A stretch of DNA of 64,000 nt from Oceanirhabdus seepicola. Its GTDB lineage: Bacteria > Bacillota > Clostridia > Clostridiales > Clostridiaceae. The notes beneath the pieces were generated by a model. The model did no database searches. It saw only the letters and a program-made list of their open reading frames with translations, and was not told the DNA's origin. A program made the translations under genes and the position numbers. Every line of letters begins with the position of its first letter. Positions within the stretch are counted from its first letter, which is position 1. The stretch covers positions 1,635,146-1,699,145 of the forward strand of contig NZ_JAGSOJ010000001.1 of the NCBI RefSeq assembly GCF_023684385.1, given 5' to 3'. This document shows positions 28,206-36,538 of this stretch, piece by piece.

Positions 28206-28440
28206 CTGAATCTCACATGACTGAAGTCGTGCGGTTCTTATTTCATTAAGCTTCGCCTATACTCTCAATACATTAGTAATTGTTTATCGTTTTAATAATT
28301 AAAACATATTTAAACAACCCTCATAATATTTACAACATATAGGAACTCACTTAAATACAGTAAGACTTTCACTACCAATAATCCCATTGGATTAATTGAC
28401 GATAGTATAAGGCTCGATTCAAAACCTTATAGTAAATTAT
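28206..28440 (-). ncRNA. Predicted omega-RNA scaffold at the element right end
   Basis: The 235 bases between the tnpB stop and the element edge hold no protein frame and end in the conserved terminal hairpin. In TnpB systems the guide RNA comes from here and reads into the flank. The guide would start at 28205 and read AAAAGGGCTGAACTCATTTC on the minus strand. Inferred from family knowledge. Confidence 0.5.
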
Positions 28441-30009
28441 TTAAATTCCAAAACTACTAACAAACTTATAATTATCTTTCTTCAATTCTTTTAATCTCTG
28501 AATTTCTTCATCGTGTAACTCTTTAAATTTTTCAAAATCACAAATCATATTTTCTCTATCTATACTATTTAAATTTTTCACAATCACATTTTTAATAATG
28601 AAGCTACTATATAAATCTCTTTGTATCTTAAATTCACCAAAATCATTCCATCTTTCTGATAAGGATTTTTTAATATATTTATCTTCAATGTGATTATATT
28701 GACTTGCTTTTACATTTTTAGTGTCAACTTCGTTCAATTCTAACCCTTCATATTGTAATTTTCTATCTATAATAGTTAATAACATGGAAGGTGCTTTATT
28801 AGCTAAACTCTTACCAAATCTCTTCTTTTTATTGAATTTACCCTTCTTGTTTTTTGTAGTATTTTTAGCTCTCTTCTGCAATCCTTTATAATTCATATCT
28901 TCAACTAGAATTGTATCACCTAATGAAATTATATAATTAGCTAAAATTTCATGTGATTGCTTTCTGATTACTTTTTGTTTTCTTTTAATATCACTTAATC
29001 TATTTTGAGTTCTAATATACTTATTTGATTTATTCCAAATTAATTTAATTCCTATTTTAATAGTTCCATCTTCATTATAATTACTAGGATTATTAGACCT
29101 TCGTTGCCTATCTAATGTCCTTTGAAGTTTTCTTTCAATCTTATAAATATTATTAATTTCAGGACATAACTCAAATAGCTTTACTGAATAGTCACTAGCT
29201 ACAGCTATTGTTTTTGTACCTATATCTAGACCTACACTTCCTATACCAACCCTTCTTTTAATCTCACCAGTTTCTTTATTAACCTTTATAGGTGGTATTC
29301 CTTCTAAAACTAATTGAACATAATATTTATATTTACCTCTAATTAATCTCCTTATTACCCTACAATATTTCACTCTGTCTTGTAATGCCATTTGAGCGTA
29401 AGTATCATTATTCTTAATAATTACAGGTATTTTTAATTCATTCCAAACAATATTCCCCATACCATCATATTTCAATCCAGATTTATTCCATTTTCCTTCA
29501 AGTGAATTGAATTCATTATATTTTTTAAAATATATTCTATCAGCTTCACCTTTTAAAAGTTTATCAATGGCTTTCCATGCTCTTGAAGCTATTGCTTGTG
29601 CTGTTTTGTTATCTATATTCTTCTTGAAAGGCTTATATAGTGGTGTAGTATAGTTAATTAAAGCATATTCATTCAAACCAAATTCTGCATGTATTGAATT
29701 TAACTCTTTATAAAGCTTCTTCTTTTCAGCTTCTATGATCTTTAATTTCTTTTTATCTTTGCAATTCTTAATTTTTTTATTTATTTCTATTATTGAATTT
29801 TTAACTTTTCTATAATATTTTCTTTCAATCATAGTTTTGTGTTGTTTTAATGAGTGACCTAATATAGCATTGTATAATTTTCTTCCAATTTCTAATCTCT
29901 TATTTAAAATTCCTTCTTGTTGCTCATTAATTTTAAATTGCAATTTCAGTACATATGAAGGAGTTTTAGTCCTATTTTTACGCTTCTTTTTATTTTTATA
30001 ATTTCTCAC
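28441..30009 (-). CDS. tnpB: TnpB-family RNA-guided nuclease without zinc ribbon
   Basis: A 522-residue protein (GTG start behind GGTAGGTGG; an in-frame GTG at 30018 is possible). N-terminal helical, very basic region, then split RuvC: Asp in GSVGLDIGTKT (about 262), Glu in ILVEDMNYKG (about 370), Asp in IQRDLYSSF (about 465). In common TnpB proteins a four-Cys ribbon lies between the last two motifs; here the segment reads ASQYNHIEDKYIKKSLSERW with no cysteines. So nuclease residues are kept but the ribbon is lost. About 100 residues longer than ISDra2 TnpB. Confidence 0.85.
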   Translation of the reverse strand: MRNYKNKKKRKNRTKTPSYVLKLQFKINEQQEGILNKRLEIGRKLYNAILGHSLKQHKTMIERKYYRKVKNSIIEINKKIKNCKDKKKLKIIEAEKKKLYKELNSIHAEFGLNEYALINYTTPLYKPFKKNIDNKTAQAIASRAWKAIDKLLKGEADRIYFKKYNEFNSLEGKWNKSGLKYDGMGNIVWNELKIPVIIKNNDTYAQMALQDRVKYCRVIRRLIRGKYKYYVQLVLEGIPPIKVNKETGEIKRRVGIGSVGLDIGTKTIAVASDYSVKLFELCPEINNIYKIERKLQRTLDRQRRSNNPSNYNEDGTIKIGIKLIWNKSNKYIRTQNRLSDIKRKQKVIRKQSHEILANYIISLGDTILVEDMNYKGLQKRAKNTTKNKKGKFNKKKRFGKSLANKAPSMLLTIIDRKLQYEGLELNEVDTKNVKASQYNHIEDKYIKKSLSERWNDFGEFKIQRDLYSSFIIKNVIVKNLNSIDRENMICDFEKFKELHDEEIQRLKELKKDNYKFVSSFGI

Positions 30010-30395
30010 TATACCCACCTACCTTTCTATTGTATTTTCTGACTCTGAATATACATATCCACGACCTTTATTTACCGTCGACACAATCACCAATTCCTTA
30101 CATACCATACTAACATGCGTATTAGCACCAAATATGTGTCTATAGTATATTATACCCAGTAATTGCTTAGCATATATATTATATTTGCCTCCCTAACTCA
30201 TGACTGAAGTTACGAGTGTGCGATTGGATTTTATCAATCGATTATTCAGATTGTGATGAGAATGGTAATTCAATATCTATGACATATTATTTAAACTTAA
30301 TATTCCAATATATTGATGGTAAATGGCTACTTGTTCATGATCAAAACACAATATTTAATAAATAATTACCTTCACTATCTAAATAACAGCAAAAT

Positions 30396-30424
30396 AAAAT
30401 CGGCTGATCATATCAACCGATTTT
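30396..30424 (+). terminator. Terminator of the split NTF2-like gene
   Basis: AAAATCGGCTGATCATATCAACCGATTTT forms a stem with a short T run, 31 bases after the stop. Confidence 0.6.
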
Positions 30425-30475
30425 CATTTTGCGTGTCCACTTATCTAGTATATAGGCAGAATATGCTTTATTTAA

Positions 30476-30703
30476 TTACTTTATATTTTCAAGAATAACA
30501 TCTAATCCTTCTTTTACTTTCACATTTCCATTAATCGAAAAATTATTTTCCAAGGTACTATCTTTTTCTTTAAGGATAATATTGTAGTTGTCAATCTCAT
30601 TCATATTATTGTACTCCAAAACAAAAACATTTATGCTCGTTGAAAGTAAAGCAACCACTAAAGCTATTCCTGCACCAAAACCTTTTAATGTTCTATTCAT
30701 CAT
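30476..30703 (-). CDS. Small secreted or membrane-anchored protein, unknown
   Basis: A 75-residue protein with an N-terminal hydrophobic helix (FGAGIALVVALLSTSINVFVL) and a polar tail with GNVKVKEGLDVILENIK. AGGGGGTAAAG precedes two adjacent ATG codons. No domain recognised. Divergent from the YARHG lipoprotein gene across about 320 bases. Confidence 0.5.
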   Translation of the reverse strand: MMNRTLKGFGAGIALVVALLSTSINVFVLEYNNMNEIDNYNIILKEKDSTLENNFSINGNVKVKEGLDVILENIK

Positions 30704-31021
30704 TAGCTTTACCCCCTAAATCCCATAATTGTTTGAACTTTTAAATTAAAAATTAATCTACTTCAACCTATTGATTTTTAGCATGAACATATTATATTTC
30801 ATTGGAAATACCATAACAATATTAACTTGATGGTTGAAAAACATTAATTTGGAATCCACCCTTGATATTTGTAACTATTCCTTAACAAATAATCATCTCA
30901 CAAGCATTATACTATTATTATGAATTTAATACATTATTTTCAAATAAATTTAACTACATTATTAATAATCAATGATTGATTTCGTAATCTCTTTGATTAT
31001 TGATAGTTTTAGGAGGCGTTT
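30704..31021. other. Divergent intergenic region
   Basis: The 318 bases are AT-rich and hold no gene I can support. The only structure noted is AATAATCAA...TTTGATTATT (about 30961-31001), an inverted repeat in the leader of the YARHG gene. Confidence 0.35.
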
Positions 31022-31918
31022 ATGAAACATCTAAAAAAATTTACATGTATTATATTACTATGTCCCATCATGCTACTCAGCGGTTGTATTTTCAATAATT
31101 CAAAGGTTAATAATGAAAGTACATTGAATGAGCAAACTTCTAGTGAGGATGATGGTAATGCAATTTATCCTCTTGGTGATAAATTAGATTTATACACTGG
31201 CATGACTCTTGAAGAAGCTAAAGAAGTTATCCAGGATAAGTATAATCTAATTAACCAAATAGAGATAACATCCTCTCAAGAATTCATCTCATGGGGTGAC
31301 ACTGAACTAACTATATCCCTTTCTGATAATACAGATATAAATGACACAAGTAATATGCTGAACTTAGTATTTGATGCAAAAACCTCTGTACTATATTCCA
31401 TATATGCAATTGGTGCTTTCCCTACTGCCTTAGGTTTACAAAATGACACTTCAATAGATATAATGAAGAAACTCTATGGGAATGACTATATTACTTATAC
31501 CTTCACAAACTATGAAGGGGATAGCGTTATCGTTTATGAATATAAACTGGAAAATAATTATTTAAAAGTTAGAGAAGTTAATGATAAGGTATCTTTTTGG
31601 GAGATATCAATGTTTGGAGAATATCAAAATACTCGGTTTGAATATAATAATACCTTTCAGCTTAATATAAATAATTTCTGTATAGACCTTGAGATGCCGT
31701 TATCACCCCATTTCCTTGAGAAGCTAAATAAAGATGAGCTTTCATTATTGCGTAATGCTTATTATGCACGACATGGTCATATCTTTAAAACACCAAAATA
31801 CGCAAATTTCTTCTCGGAATATTATTGGTACGAGCCCTTACATGAGCATGTAGATAATCTACTAACTGAACTAGATAATAAAAATGTAGCATTAATATTA
31901 GAATTCGAGAAAAAATAA
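31022..31918 (+). CDS. YARHG-domain lipoprotein
   Basis: A 298-residue lipoprotein: signal peptide with lipobox LLSGC (Cys22), a Ser/Asn/Glu-rich linker (about 25-45), a central domain of unknown type, and a C-terminal YARHG domain (about 240-290) with LRNAYYARHGHIFKTPKYA. YARHG is an extracellular module thought to act at the cell wall. TTTTAGGAGG precedes the ATG. The last 40 bases recur at 36014-36053. A MerR gene follows closely on the same strand but has its own promoter. Confidence 0.8.
   Translation: MKHLKKFTCIILLCPIMLLSGCIFNNSKVNNESTLNEQTSSEDDGNAIYPLGDKLDLYTGMTLEEAKEVIQDKYNLINQIEITSSQEFISWGDTELTISLSDNTDINDTSNMLNLVFDAKTSVLYSIYAIGAFPTALGLQNDTSIDIMKKLYGNDYITYTFTNYEGDSVIVYEYKLENNYLKVREVNDKVSFWEISMFGEYQNTRFEYNNTFQLNINNFCIDLEMPLSPHFLEKLNKDELSLLRNAYYARHGHIFKTPKYANFFSEYYWYEPLHEHVDNLLTELDNKNVALILEFEKK
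31877..31916. repeat. Direct repeat, copy 1 (YARHG gene 3' end)
   Basis: The last 13 codons of the lipoprotein gene (NKNVALILEFEKK) match 36014-36053 at 37 of 40 bases. The two copies bracket the MerR and M16C genes. Confidence 0.7.
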
Positions 31919-31931
31919 CTTATAAATAGCA

Positions 31932-31962
31932 TTGACTCTAACGGAACGTAATAGTTTATAAT
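31932..31962 (+). promoter_or_regulatory. MerR-type autoregulated promoter
   Basis: TTGACT and TATAAT are separated by 19 bases; inside lies CTAACGGAACGTAATAG, with an ACG/CGT dyad. This is the operator layout of drug-sensing MerR proteins and sits 22 bases before the MerR gene. Confidence 0.65.
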
Positions 31963-31983
31963 CAAAATTGAGGTGATAATGAA

Positions 31984-32718
31984 ATGCAAAAAATGATCAC
32001 AGTAAATGAAGTTGCTAAGCTTGCCGGCATAAGCGTTAGAACTCTGCACTATTATGATGAAATAGGATTATTAAAACCTAAGCATAAAACTAATTCAAAA
32101 TATCGTTTATATGGTGAAAAGGATTTAGAAAAGTTATGGCAGATATTATTTTTTAAAGAACTTGACTTTCCTCTTTCTCAAATAAAAGAAATACTAAATA
32201 ATCCTAACTTTGATAAAAATCAAGCTTTAGAGAGTCATAAAAAATTATTATTAGAAAAAAGAACAAGAATAGATAAAATTATCACTTCAATTGATGAAAC
32301 TATTATGAAAGGATTTGAAAAGAATATGATAAAAACATTTAGTAATGAAAACTATGAAAAATATAAAGAAGAAGCTATACAGAAGTATGGAGATACAGCA
32401 AAACAGTCATATAACAGAACATCAAAATACAGTAAAGAACAGTGGGTAATTATACAGGAAGAAGCTACAAATATATATACTTCACTTGCAGAAAATATGG
32501 ATAAAGGAGCCGCTGATGAAATAGTACAACGATTAATTGCTCAGTGGAAAAATCATATAACCAAATATTATTATGATTGCACACTAGAAATATTTAAGGG
32601 GTTAGGACAATTATATGTTGAAGACGAACGCTTTACAAAAAACATTGATAAAACTAAAGAAGGTTTAGCTTCATTTATGAAGGACGCTATGGATTACTAT
32701 TGTGAAAAAAATAAGTAA
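31984..32718 (+). CDS. MerR regulator with TipAS antibiotic-binding domain
   Basis: A 244-residue regulator: MerR winged helix (VNEVAKLAGISVRTLHYYDE), long coiled coil (about 75-110), then an all-helical TipAS domain (about 120-240, with YGDTAKQSYNRTSKYSKEQW). TipAS domains trap thiopeptide-like or other drugs and trigger promoter activation. AGGTGAT precedes the ATG. Promoter with a 19-base spacer directly upstream implies autoregulation. No exporter is adjacent; its regulon may be elsewhere. Confidence 0.87.
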   Translation: MQKMITVNEVAKLAGISVRTLHYYDEIGLLKPKHKTNSKYRLYGEKDLEKLWQILFFKELDFPLSQIKEILNNPNFDKNQALESHKKLLLEKRTRIDKIITSIDETIMKGFEKNMIKTFSNENYEKYKEEAIQKYGDTAKQSYNRTSKYSKEQWVIIQEEATNIYTSLAENMDKGAADEIVQRLIAQWKNHITKYYYDCTLEIFKGLGQLYVEDERFTKNIDKTKEGLASFMKDAMDYYCEKNK

Positions 32719-32730
32719 AGGTACTAAATA

Positions 32731-32769
32731 AGGGAGACCACTGAAAATTAATTTTTCAGTGGTCTCCCT
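32731..32769. terminator. Convergent terminator hairpin
   Basis: AGGGAGACCACTGAAAA and its inverse form a perfect 17-pair stem around TTAAT between the MerR gene and the M16C gene. T runs are weak on both sides. Confidence 0.6.
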
Positions 32770-32784
32770 CTCAAGATACCTTTT

Positions 32785-35700
32785 TTAATCTAATAAATTT
32801 TTAACTTCTTCAAATAAATCTTTATCTTGCTCTATAAGTTCTTTACCACCTATAGTTGTAATTCTTCCGTTTTTAATTCCTTCTTCAAATAAATCCCCAT
32901 AAGCTTGTACATCTTCTACAGTCATATTTAAGATTTCATCTAATTCCTTTAAATAATCAATCTCACTTAAACTAGCGAAATACATTCCATCTGCTTCATT
33001 TGCTAAATCGTATACAGATTTTGGCATATAGAACTTTTTAAGTGCATCTAATTTATATTGATTTAATTTTGCTTCATAGTTTTCTTTATTTCTAAGATAT
33101 TCAGGTAATCCTTTAAAATCTTCAAAAGAATCCTTTAATCTTGGATCTCTATATGTTCCAAATGCAATAGTCCCTTTATCACTACCTATCATAAATGCTC
33201 CGTAAGCCTTTCCTTTAACTCTATGAGAATTAAATAAGAAATCATTTACAATAGCAGTAATCACCTTATTATTTGAATCTAAGTTAAATCCTAAATCCTT
33301 ACTATTGAAGCTTAATACATTATAATTAACTAATGATTGTGCCACAAAAGCTGTATCCTTATCTTCATTATCAAAAACATAATTTTGACGCTTTTTATCT
33401 TGTCTAGGCATTTTATGTGGAGCTAACATTTTGAAAGCTATTCTATCACTTTCAATATCATTAATAAATTCTTTAAAGTTCTTCTCAAAAACTGGATAAT
33501 CTTTTTCTTCAATTGTTACAGAAACAGTAAGACTTTCTGTATCAATTATATTTTGATATACATCCTTTAAATTCTTTGTTATTTCATCATATTTCTCATC
33601 AAAGTTTGTATATAAATCATTAATAAACTCATAATACTTTAACCCTGATATTTCTTCTTCATATGCTGATGAATTAGAATCTCTTAAGAAATTCTTTGAA
33701 ACTGCATAATTTAATAAGTTGTTATCCAATTGCATTTCTATAGATGTTTTTGATTGTGTAATTAGGTTTCTTAATTTTTCTTTATCATCAAAGTTTGCAT
33801 TAAGAATTAATTCCCTTATTAAATCTAAAGTCTTGTCCATATTTTCATTAAGTGATATAGCTGAAACTTGGAATACTGGTTCATAAGTATTTTTATGATC
33901 CCCACCTCTAACATAAGCAGCATAGCCAATACCATTAGTATATTTCAATGTATTACTAACAATCTCATTATTTTTATAATTTTCAGTATCTAGTCCTCCA
34001 AGAATACTTGAAAGAAGCTTTATGTACTGAATTTTATCTTGCTCTATTGAATTTGTGTTAAATAATAGTTTTATACTATTTGTTCCATTAGTGTTTATTG
34101 GATGATATAAAACCTTAATTCCATTTACTCTATCAATTTCAGTTGATGCAATATTAACCTTTGGATTTAATGCTTTTGTATCTAAAAGTGGTAATCTATC
34201 TAATACTTCTTTAGATTCTTTAGTATTTCTCCAAGCAGTTAATTCTTCATATTCTTTTATAAGAGTTTTTACTTCTTCATTACTTAATGATTCTTTATAT
34301 TTCTGTAACTTCTCAGCTTCTTCTTTTAAATCTTTTTCATTTAATCCAGGTACGGCATTAAGAGTAACTAATGAACTATACTTATTATTAAGTATTTTAT
34401 CTTCGATAAATTTCTCAAAATATTTTGTATCTACAGCTTTTTTAACTTTATTAAGTGCTTCATCTTCTCCATTAAAATATTCAAAGATATCTCCATCATA
34501 AGTAAATACTCTTGAAGCTACTTGGAAAATATTCAAGCCAGTAGATTGAGTATACGACTTTCCTAATTTTTCTTGTAAGCTAAAATTATTAATTGTAGAT
34601 TCTAATAATTCTTCATCTATTCCTTCTTTTAATACCTCTTCTAAAGCTTCTCTTACTGTTTTCTCAAATAAATCCTTCTTAGTATGATCAGTATTAAGAG
34701 CTATGAAAGAAAATACTGATTGTGCTTGTGAGAAAGATGGATTTGCTATAACATTACTAAATCCTGCTTCTATCATCTTCTTCTGGAAAGATGAGTTGTT
34801 ATTTCCTACTACTAAAACATTAAACATATAAGCTGCATATAAATCATCTAAGCTATTTGCATCTCCTAATACATAGTTAAGAGCAATATAATCCAAATTT
34901 TCTGTTGGTTGTCCTTCTGCAGAACCATATTCCTCTGAATATTCCTTTTTTTCAGTGTAAGGCTCTTGAGTCTTTATAACTACTTTATTTTCTTTATTTT
35001 CAACATCTTTAAAAAACTCTGAATTTATGTGCTGTAACTTGTCTTCTATTGGTGTATCACCATAAATGAAAATAAAACTATTTGAAGGTTTGTAATACTT
35101 ATTATAGAATTCAACAACCTCTTCATAAGTTAATTCTGGAATGTGTTTAGGATCCCCACCTGAATTATAGTTATAAGTAGTATCTGGGAAAAGACTTCTG
35201 TTAATTGCTAAAATTAATTTTCTAATAGAATTACTAGCATTACCTTTCATTTCACTAAGAACTACACCCTTAGCCTCTAATGTATCTTCTTCACTTTCTA
35301 GCTCATAATGCCATGCTTCTTCTTTAAAAATATTCTCAGATGACTTAATCTCTGCATTAAATGCCATGTCTAAATAAACATCCATTAAATTTTTGAATTC
35401 TTCTTCATCTACAGTTGAGAATGGATATACAGTTCTATCAGAGTAAGTTAATCCATTCATGAAGTTGGCTACCGACCCATTCATAATTTTAAACACCAAT
35501 TGTTTTATTGGATATTTTTTTGATCCACCAGTTAATAATGCATGTTCGAAAACATGTGGTGTACCTTCATCATTATCTATTGGAGTTTTAAATGACACGG
35601 AAAAAAATTTGTTAGGATCACTATTTTTGAACTGAAAAACAGTTGCCCCAGTTTTTTCGTGTACAAATAATCTCCCTAATGCATTATAATCCTTTATCTC

Positions 35701-35877
35701 TTCTTCTTTTACAAGCTTAAATCCATTATAAACTTGTCCTTCTTTATATTCTGTTGCTTCACTTTTTTTTGTTACCTTTGTGTTTTCTTCTGCTAAAACA
35801 TTTGTAATAGGATTAACAAATGTTACAAATGAAAATAAAAACAGCATAACAATGCTTAATTTCCTTAGATTTTTCAT
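32785..35877 (-). CDS. Secreted M16C metalloprotease
   Basis: A 1030-residue protein with a signal peptide (cleaved after NVLA, about 29) and the M16C (presequence-protease/insulinase-like) architecture of two homologous halves. The inverted zinc site HVFEH lies at 108-112 and the distal Glu is in FKEEAWHYELE (about 186). Export is unusual for PreP-like enzymes, which are mostly cytosolic; it likely degrades peptides outside the cell. GGGGGGATTTTT precedes the ATG. Convergent with the TipAS MerR gene. Confidence 0.87.
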   Translation of the reverse strand: MKNLRKLSIVMLFLFSFVTFVNPITNVLAEENTKVTKKSEATEYKEGQVYNGFKLVKEEEIKDYNALGRLFVHEKTGATVFQFKNSDPNKFFSVSFKTPIDNDEGTPHVFEHALLTGGSKKYPIKQLVFKIMNGSVANFMNGLTYSDRTVYPFSTVDEEEFKNLMDVYLDMAFNAEIKSSENIFKEEAWHYELESEEDTLEAKGVVLSEMKGNASNSIRKLILAINRSLFPDTTYNYNSGGDPKHIPELTYEEVVEFYNKYYKPSNSFIFIYGDTPIEDKLQHINSEFFKDVENKENKVVIKTQEPYTEKKEYSEEYGSAEGQPTENLDYIALNYVLGDANSLDDLYAAYMFNVLVVGNNNSSFQKKMIEAGFSNVIANPSFSQAQSVFSFIALNTDHTKKDLFEKTVREALEEVLKEGIDEELLESTINNFSLQEKLGKSYTQSTGLNIFQVASRVFTYDGDIFEYFNGEDEALNKVKKAVDTKYFEKFIEDKILNNKYSSLVTLNAVPGLNEKDLKEEAEKLQKYKESLSNEEVKTLIKEYEELTAWRNTKESKEVLDRLPLLDTKALNPKVNIASTEIDRVNGIKVLYHPINTNGTNSIKLLFNTNSIEQDKIQYIKLLSSILGGLDTENYKNNEIVSNTLKYTNGIGYAAYVRGGDHKNTYEPVFQVSAISLNENMDKTLDLIRELILNANFDDKEKLRNLITQSKTSIEMQLDNNLLNYAVSKNFLRDSNSSAYEEEISGLKYYEFINDLYTNFDEKYDEITKNLKDVYQNIIDTESLTVSVTIEEKDYPVFEKNFKEFINDIESDRIAFKMLAPHKMPRQDKKRQNYVFDNEDKDTAFVAQSLVNYNVLSFNSKDLGFNLDSNNKVITAIVNDFLFNSHRVKGKAYGAFMIGSDKGTIAFGTYRDPRLKDSFEDFKGLPEYLRNKENYEAKLNQYKLDALKKFYMPKSVYDLANEADGMYFASLSEIDYLKELDEILNMTVEDVQAYGDLFEEGIKNGRITTIGGKELIEQDKDLFEEVKNLLD

Positions 35878-36013
35878 AAAAATCCCCCTTTTAAATTTTA
35901 CATCTGCTTCAAATGTATACTATATCTAGTTTATAAAATTAAACCCATTATGTCAATAATATGCATTATAGTCCTTCAAATACCATATTCACTTCTCCAC
36001 TTCCTTCAGTGGC

Positions 36014-36053
36014 TTAATAAAAATGTAGCATTAATATTAGGATTTAAGAAAAA
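36014..36053. repeat. Direct repeat, copy 2 (vestigial YARHG gene 3' end)
   Basis: Reads NKNVALILGFKKK in the + frame, matching the end of the lipoprotein gene with three base changes. A hairpin, AGTGACCCCGAGA...TCTTCGGAATCACT, follows as if it were that gene's terminator. No larger part of the gene is present. Confidence 0.65.
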
Positions 36054-36149
36054 AAGTGACCCCGAGATTTAATATCTTCGGAATCACTAATACTAATAAA
36101 TCCATTGAACAAACCTGAATCTATTTCCATTAAAATTTTTATCAATTTA

Positions 36150-36464
36150 TTATTTCAAATTCTTATTCTTTGCTTTATTCTTCTCGAATTTTTTCATGAA
36201 ACTTTCTTCCAAGTCAATATCTAAATATGATGCTAATTTCAATGTTTGCCAAAATACATCTGCTACCTCATCTTCAATATCAGAGGGTTCAGTAGAATAT
36301 TTCAATGAAGCCCTTTTTGTTTCTTTATGCAAAAGTGTTCTTGCTACCTCCCCCATCTCCTCAATCAAATGCAAAAATGCATGAGTTGGTATAGTCTCTA
36401 TTTCAGTGTATCCAATCTTCTTCAAGTGATCATAAACAAGTTCTTGTGCCTCTTTAATCTCCAT
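36150..36464 (-). CDS. MazG-like NTP pyrophosphohydrolase
   Basis: A 104-residue all-helical protein. Metal-binding acidic motifs LIEEMGEVAR (about 33-42) and DIEDEVADVFWQ (about 63-74) are those of MazG-type pyrophosphatases. These remove non-canonical or stress nucleotides. TAGGAGG precedes the ATG. It lies upstream of no other gene on its strand; the ABC-F gene ends 70 bases away. Confidence 0.82.
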   Translation of the reverse strand: MEIKEAQELVYDHLKKIGYTEIETIPTHAFLHLIEEMGEVARTLLHKETKRASLKYSTEPSDIEDEVADVFWQTLKLASYLDIDLEESFMKKFEKNKAKNKNLK

Positions 36465-36538
36465 TGTTTCATCCTCCTAACTTAATTTAATACATATTGT
36501 GTATAGAACATTATAGCTTGTTTTTTTTAATAATCCAA

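Larger units (their letters stand above)
28206..30232 (-). mobile_element. IS605/IS1341-type TnpB-only element
   Basis: The ends carry subterminal hairpins sharing ATGACTGAAGT (28218 region and 30200 region). Removing 2,027 bases restores the reading frame of the host gene. On the minus strand the insertion lies after TTGAT, the target motif known for ISDra2, giving TTGAT|element|AAAAGGGC; the exact cut is ambiguous over four A. There is no tnpA, so transposition would need a partner. No target duplication, as expected for this superfamily. Confidence 0.85.
27967..30365 (+). pseudogene. NTF2/SnoaL-like gene split by a TnpB element
   Basis: The 5' part (27967-28205, start behind TTAGGAGAT) reads MNFKETLDLHLQSISNKNFD and breaks after MSSAL. 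The 3' part (30233-30365) reads SIDYSDCDENGNSISMTYYL and ends WLLVHDQNTIFNK. Joined without the 2,027-base insert, the frame is continuous: 372 bases, 123 residues, a normal SnoaL-like cone-fold protein. The wild-type protein is unlikely to be made. Terminator at 30396-30424. Confidence 0.85.
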
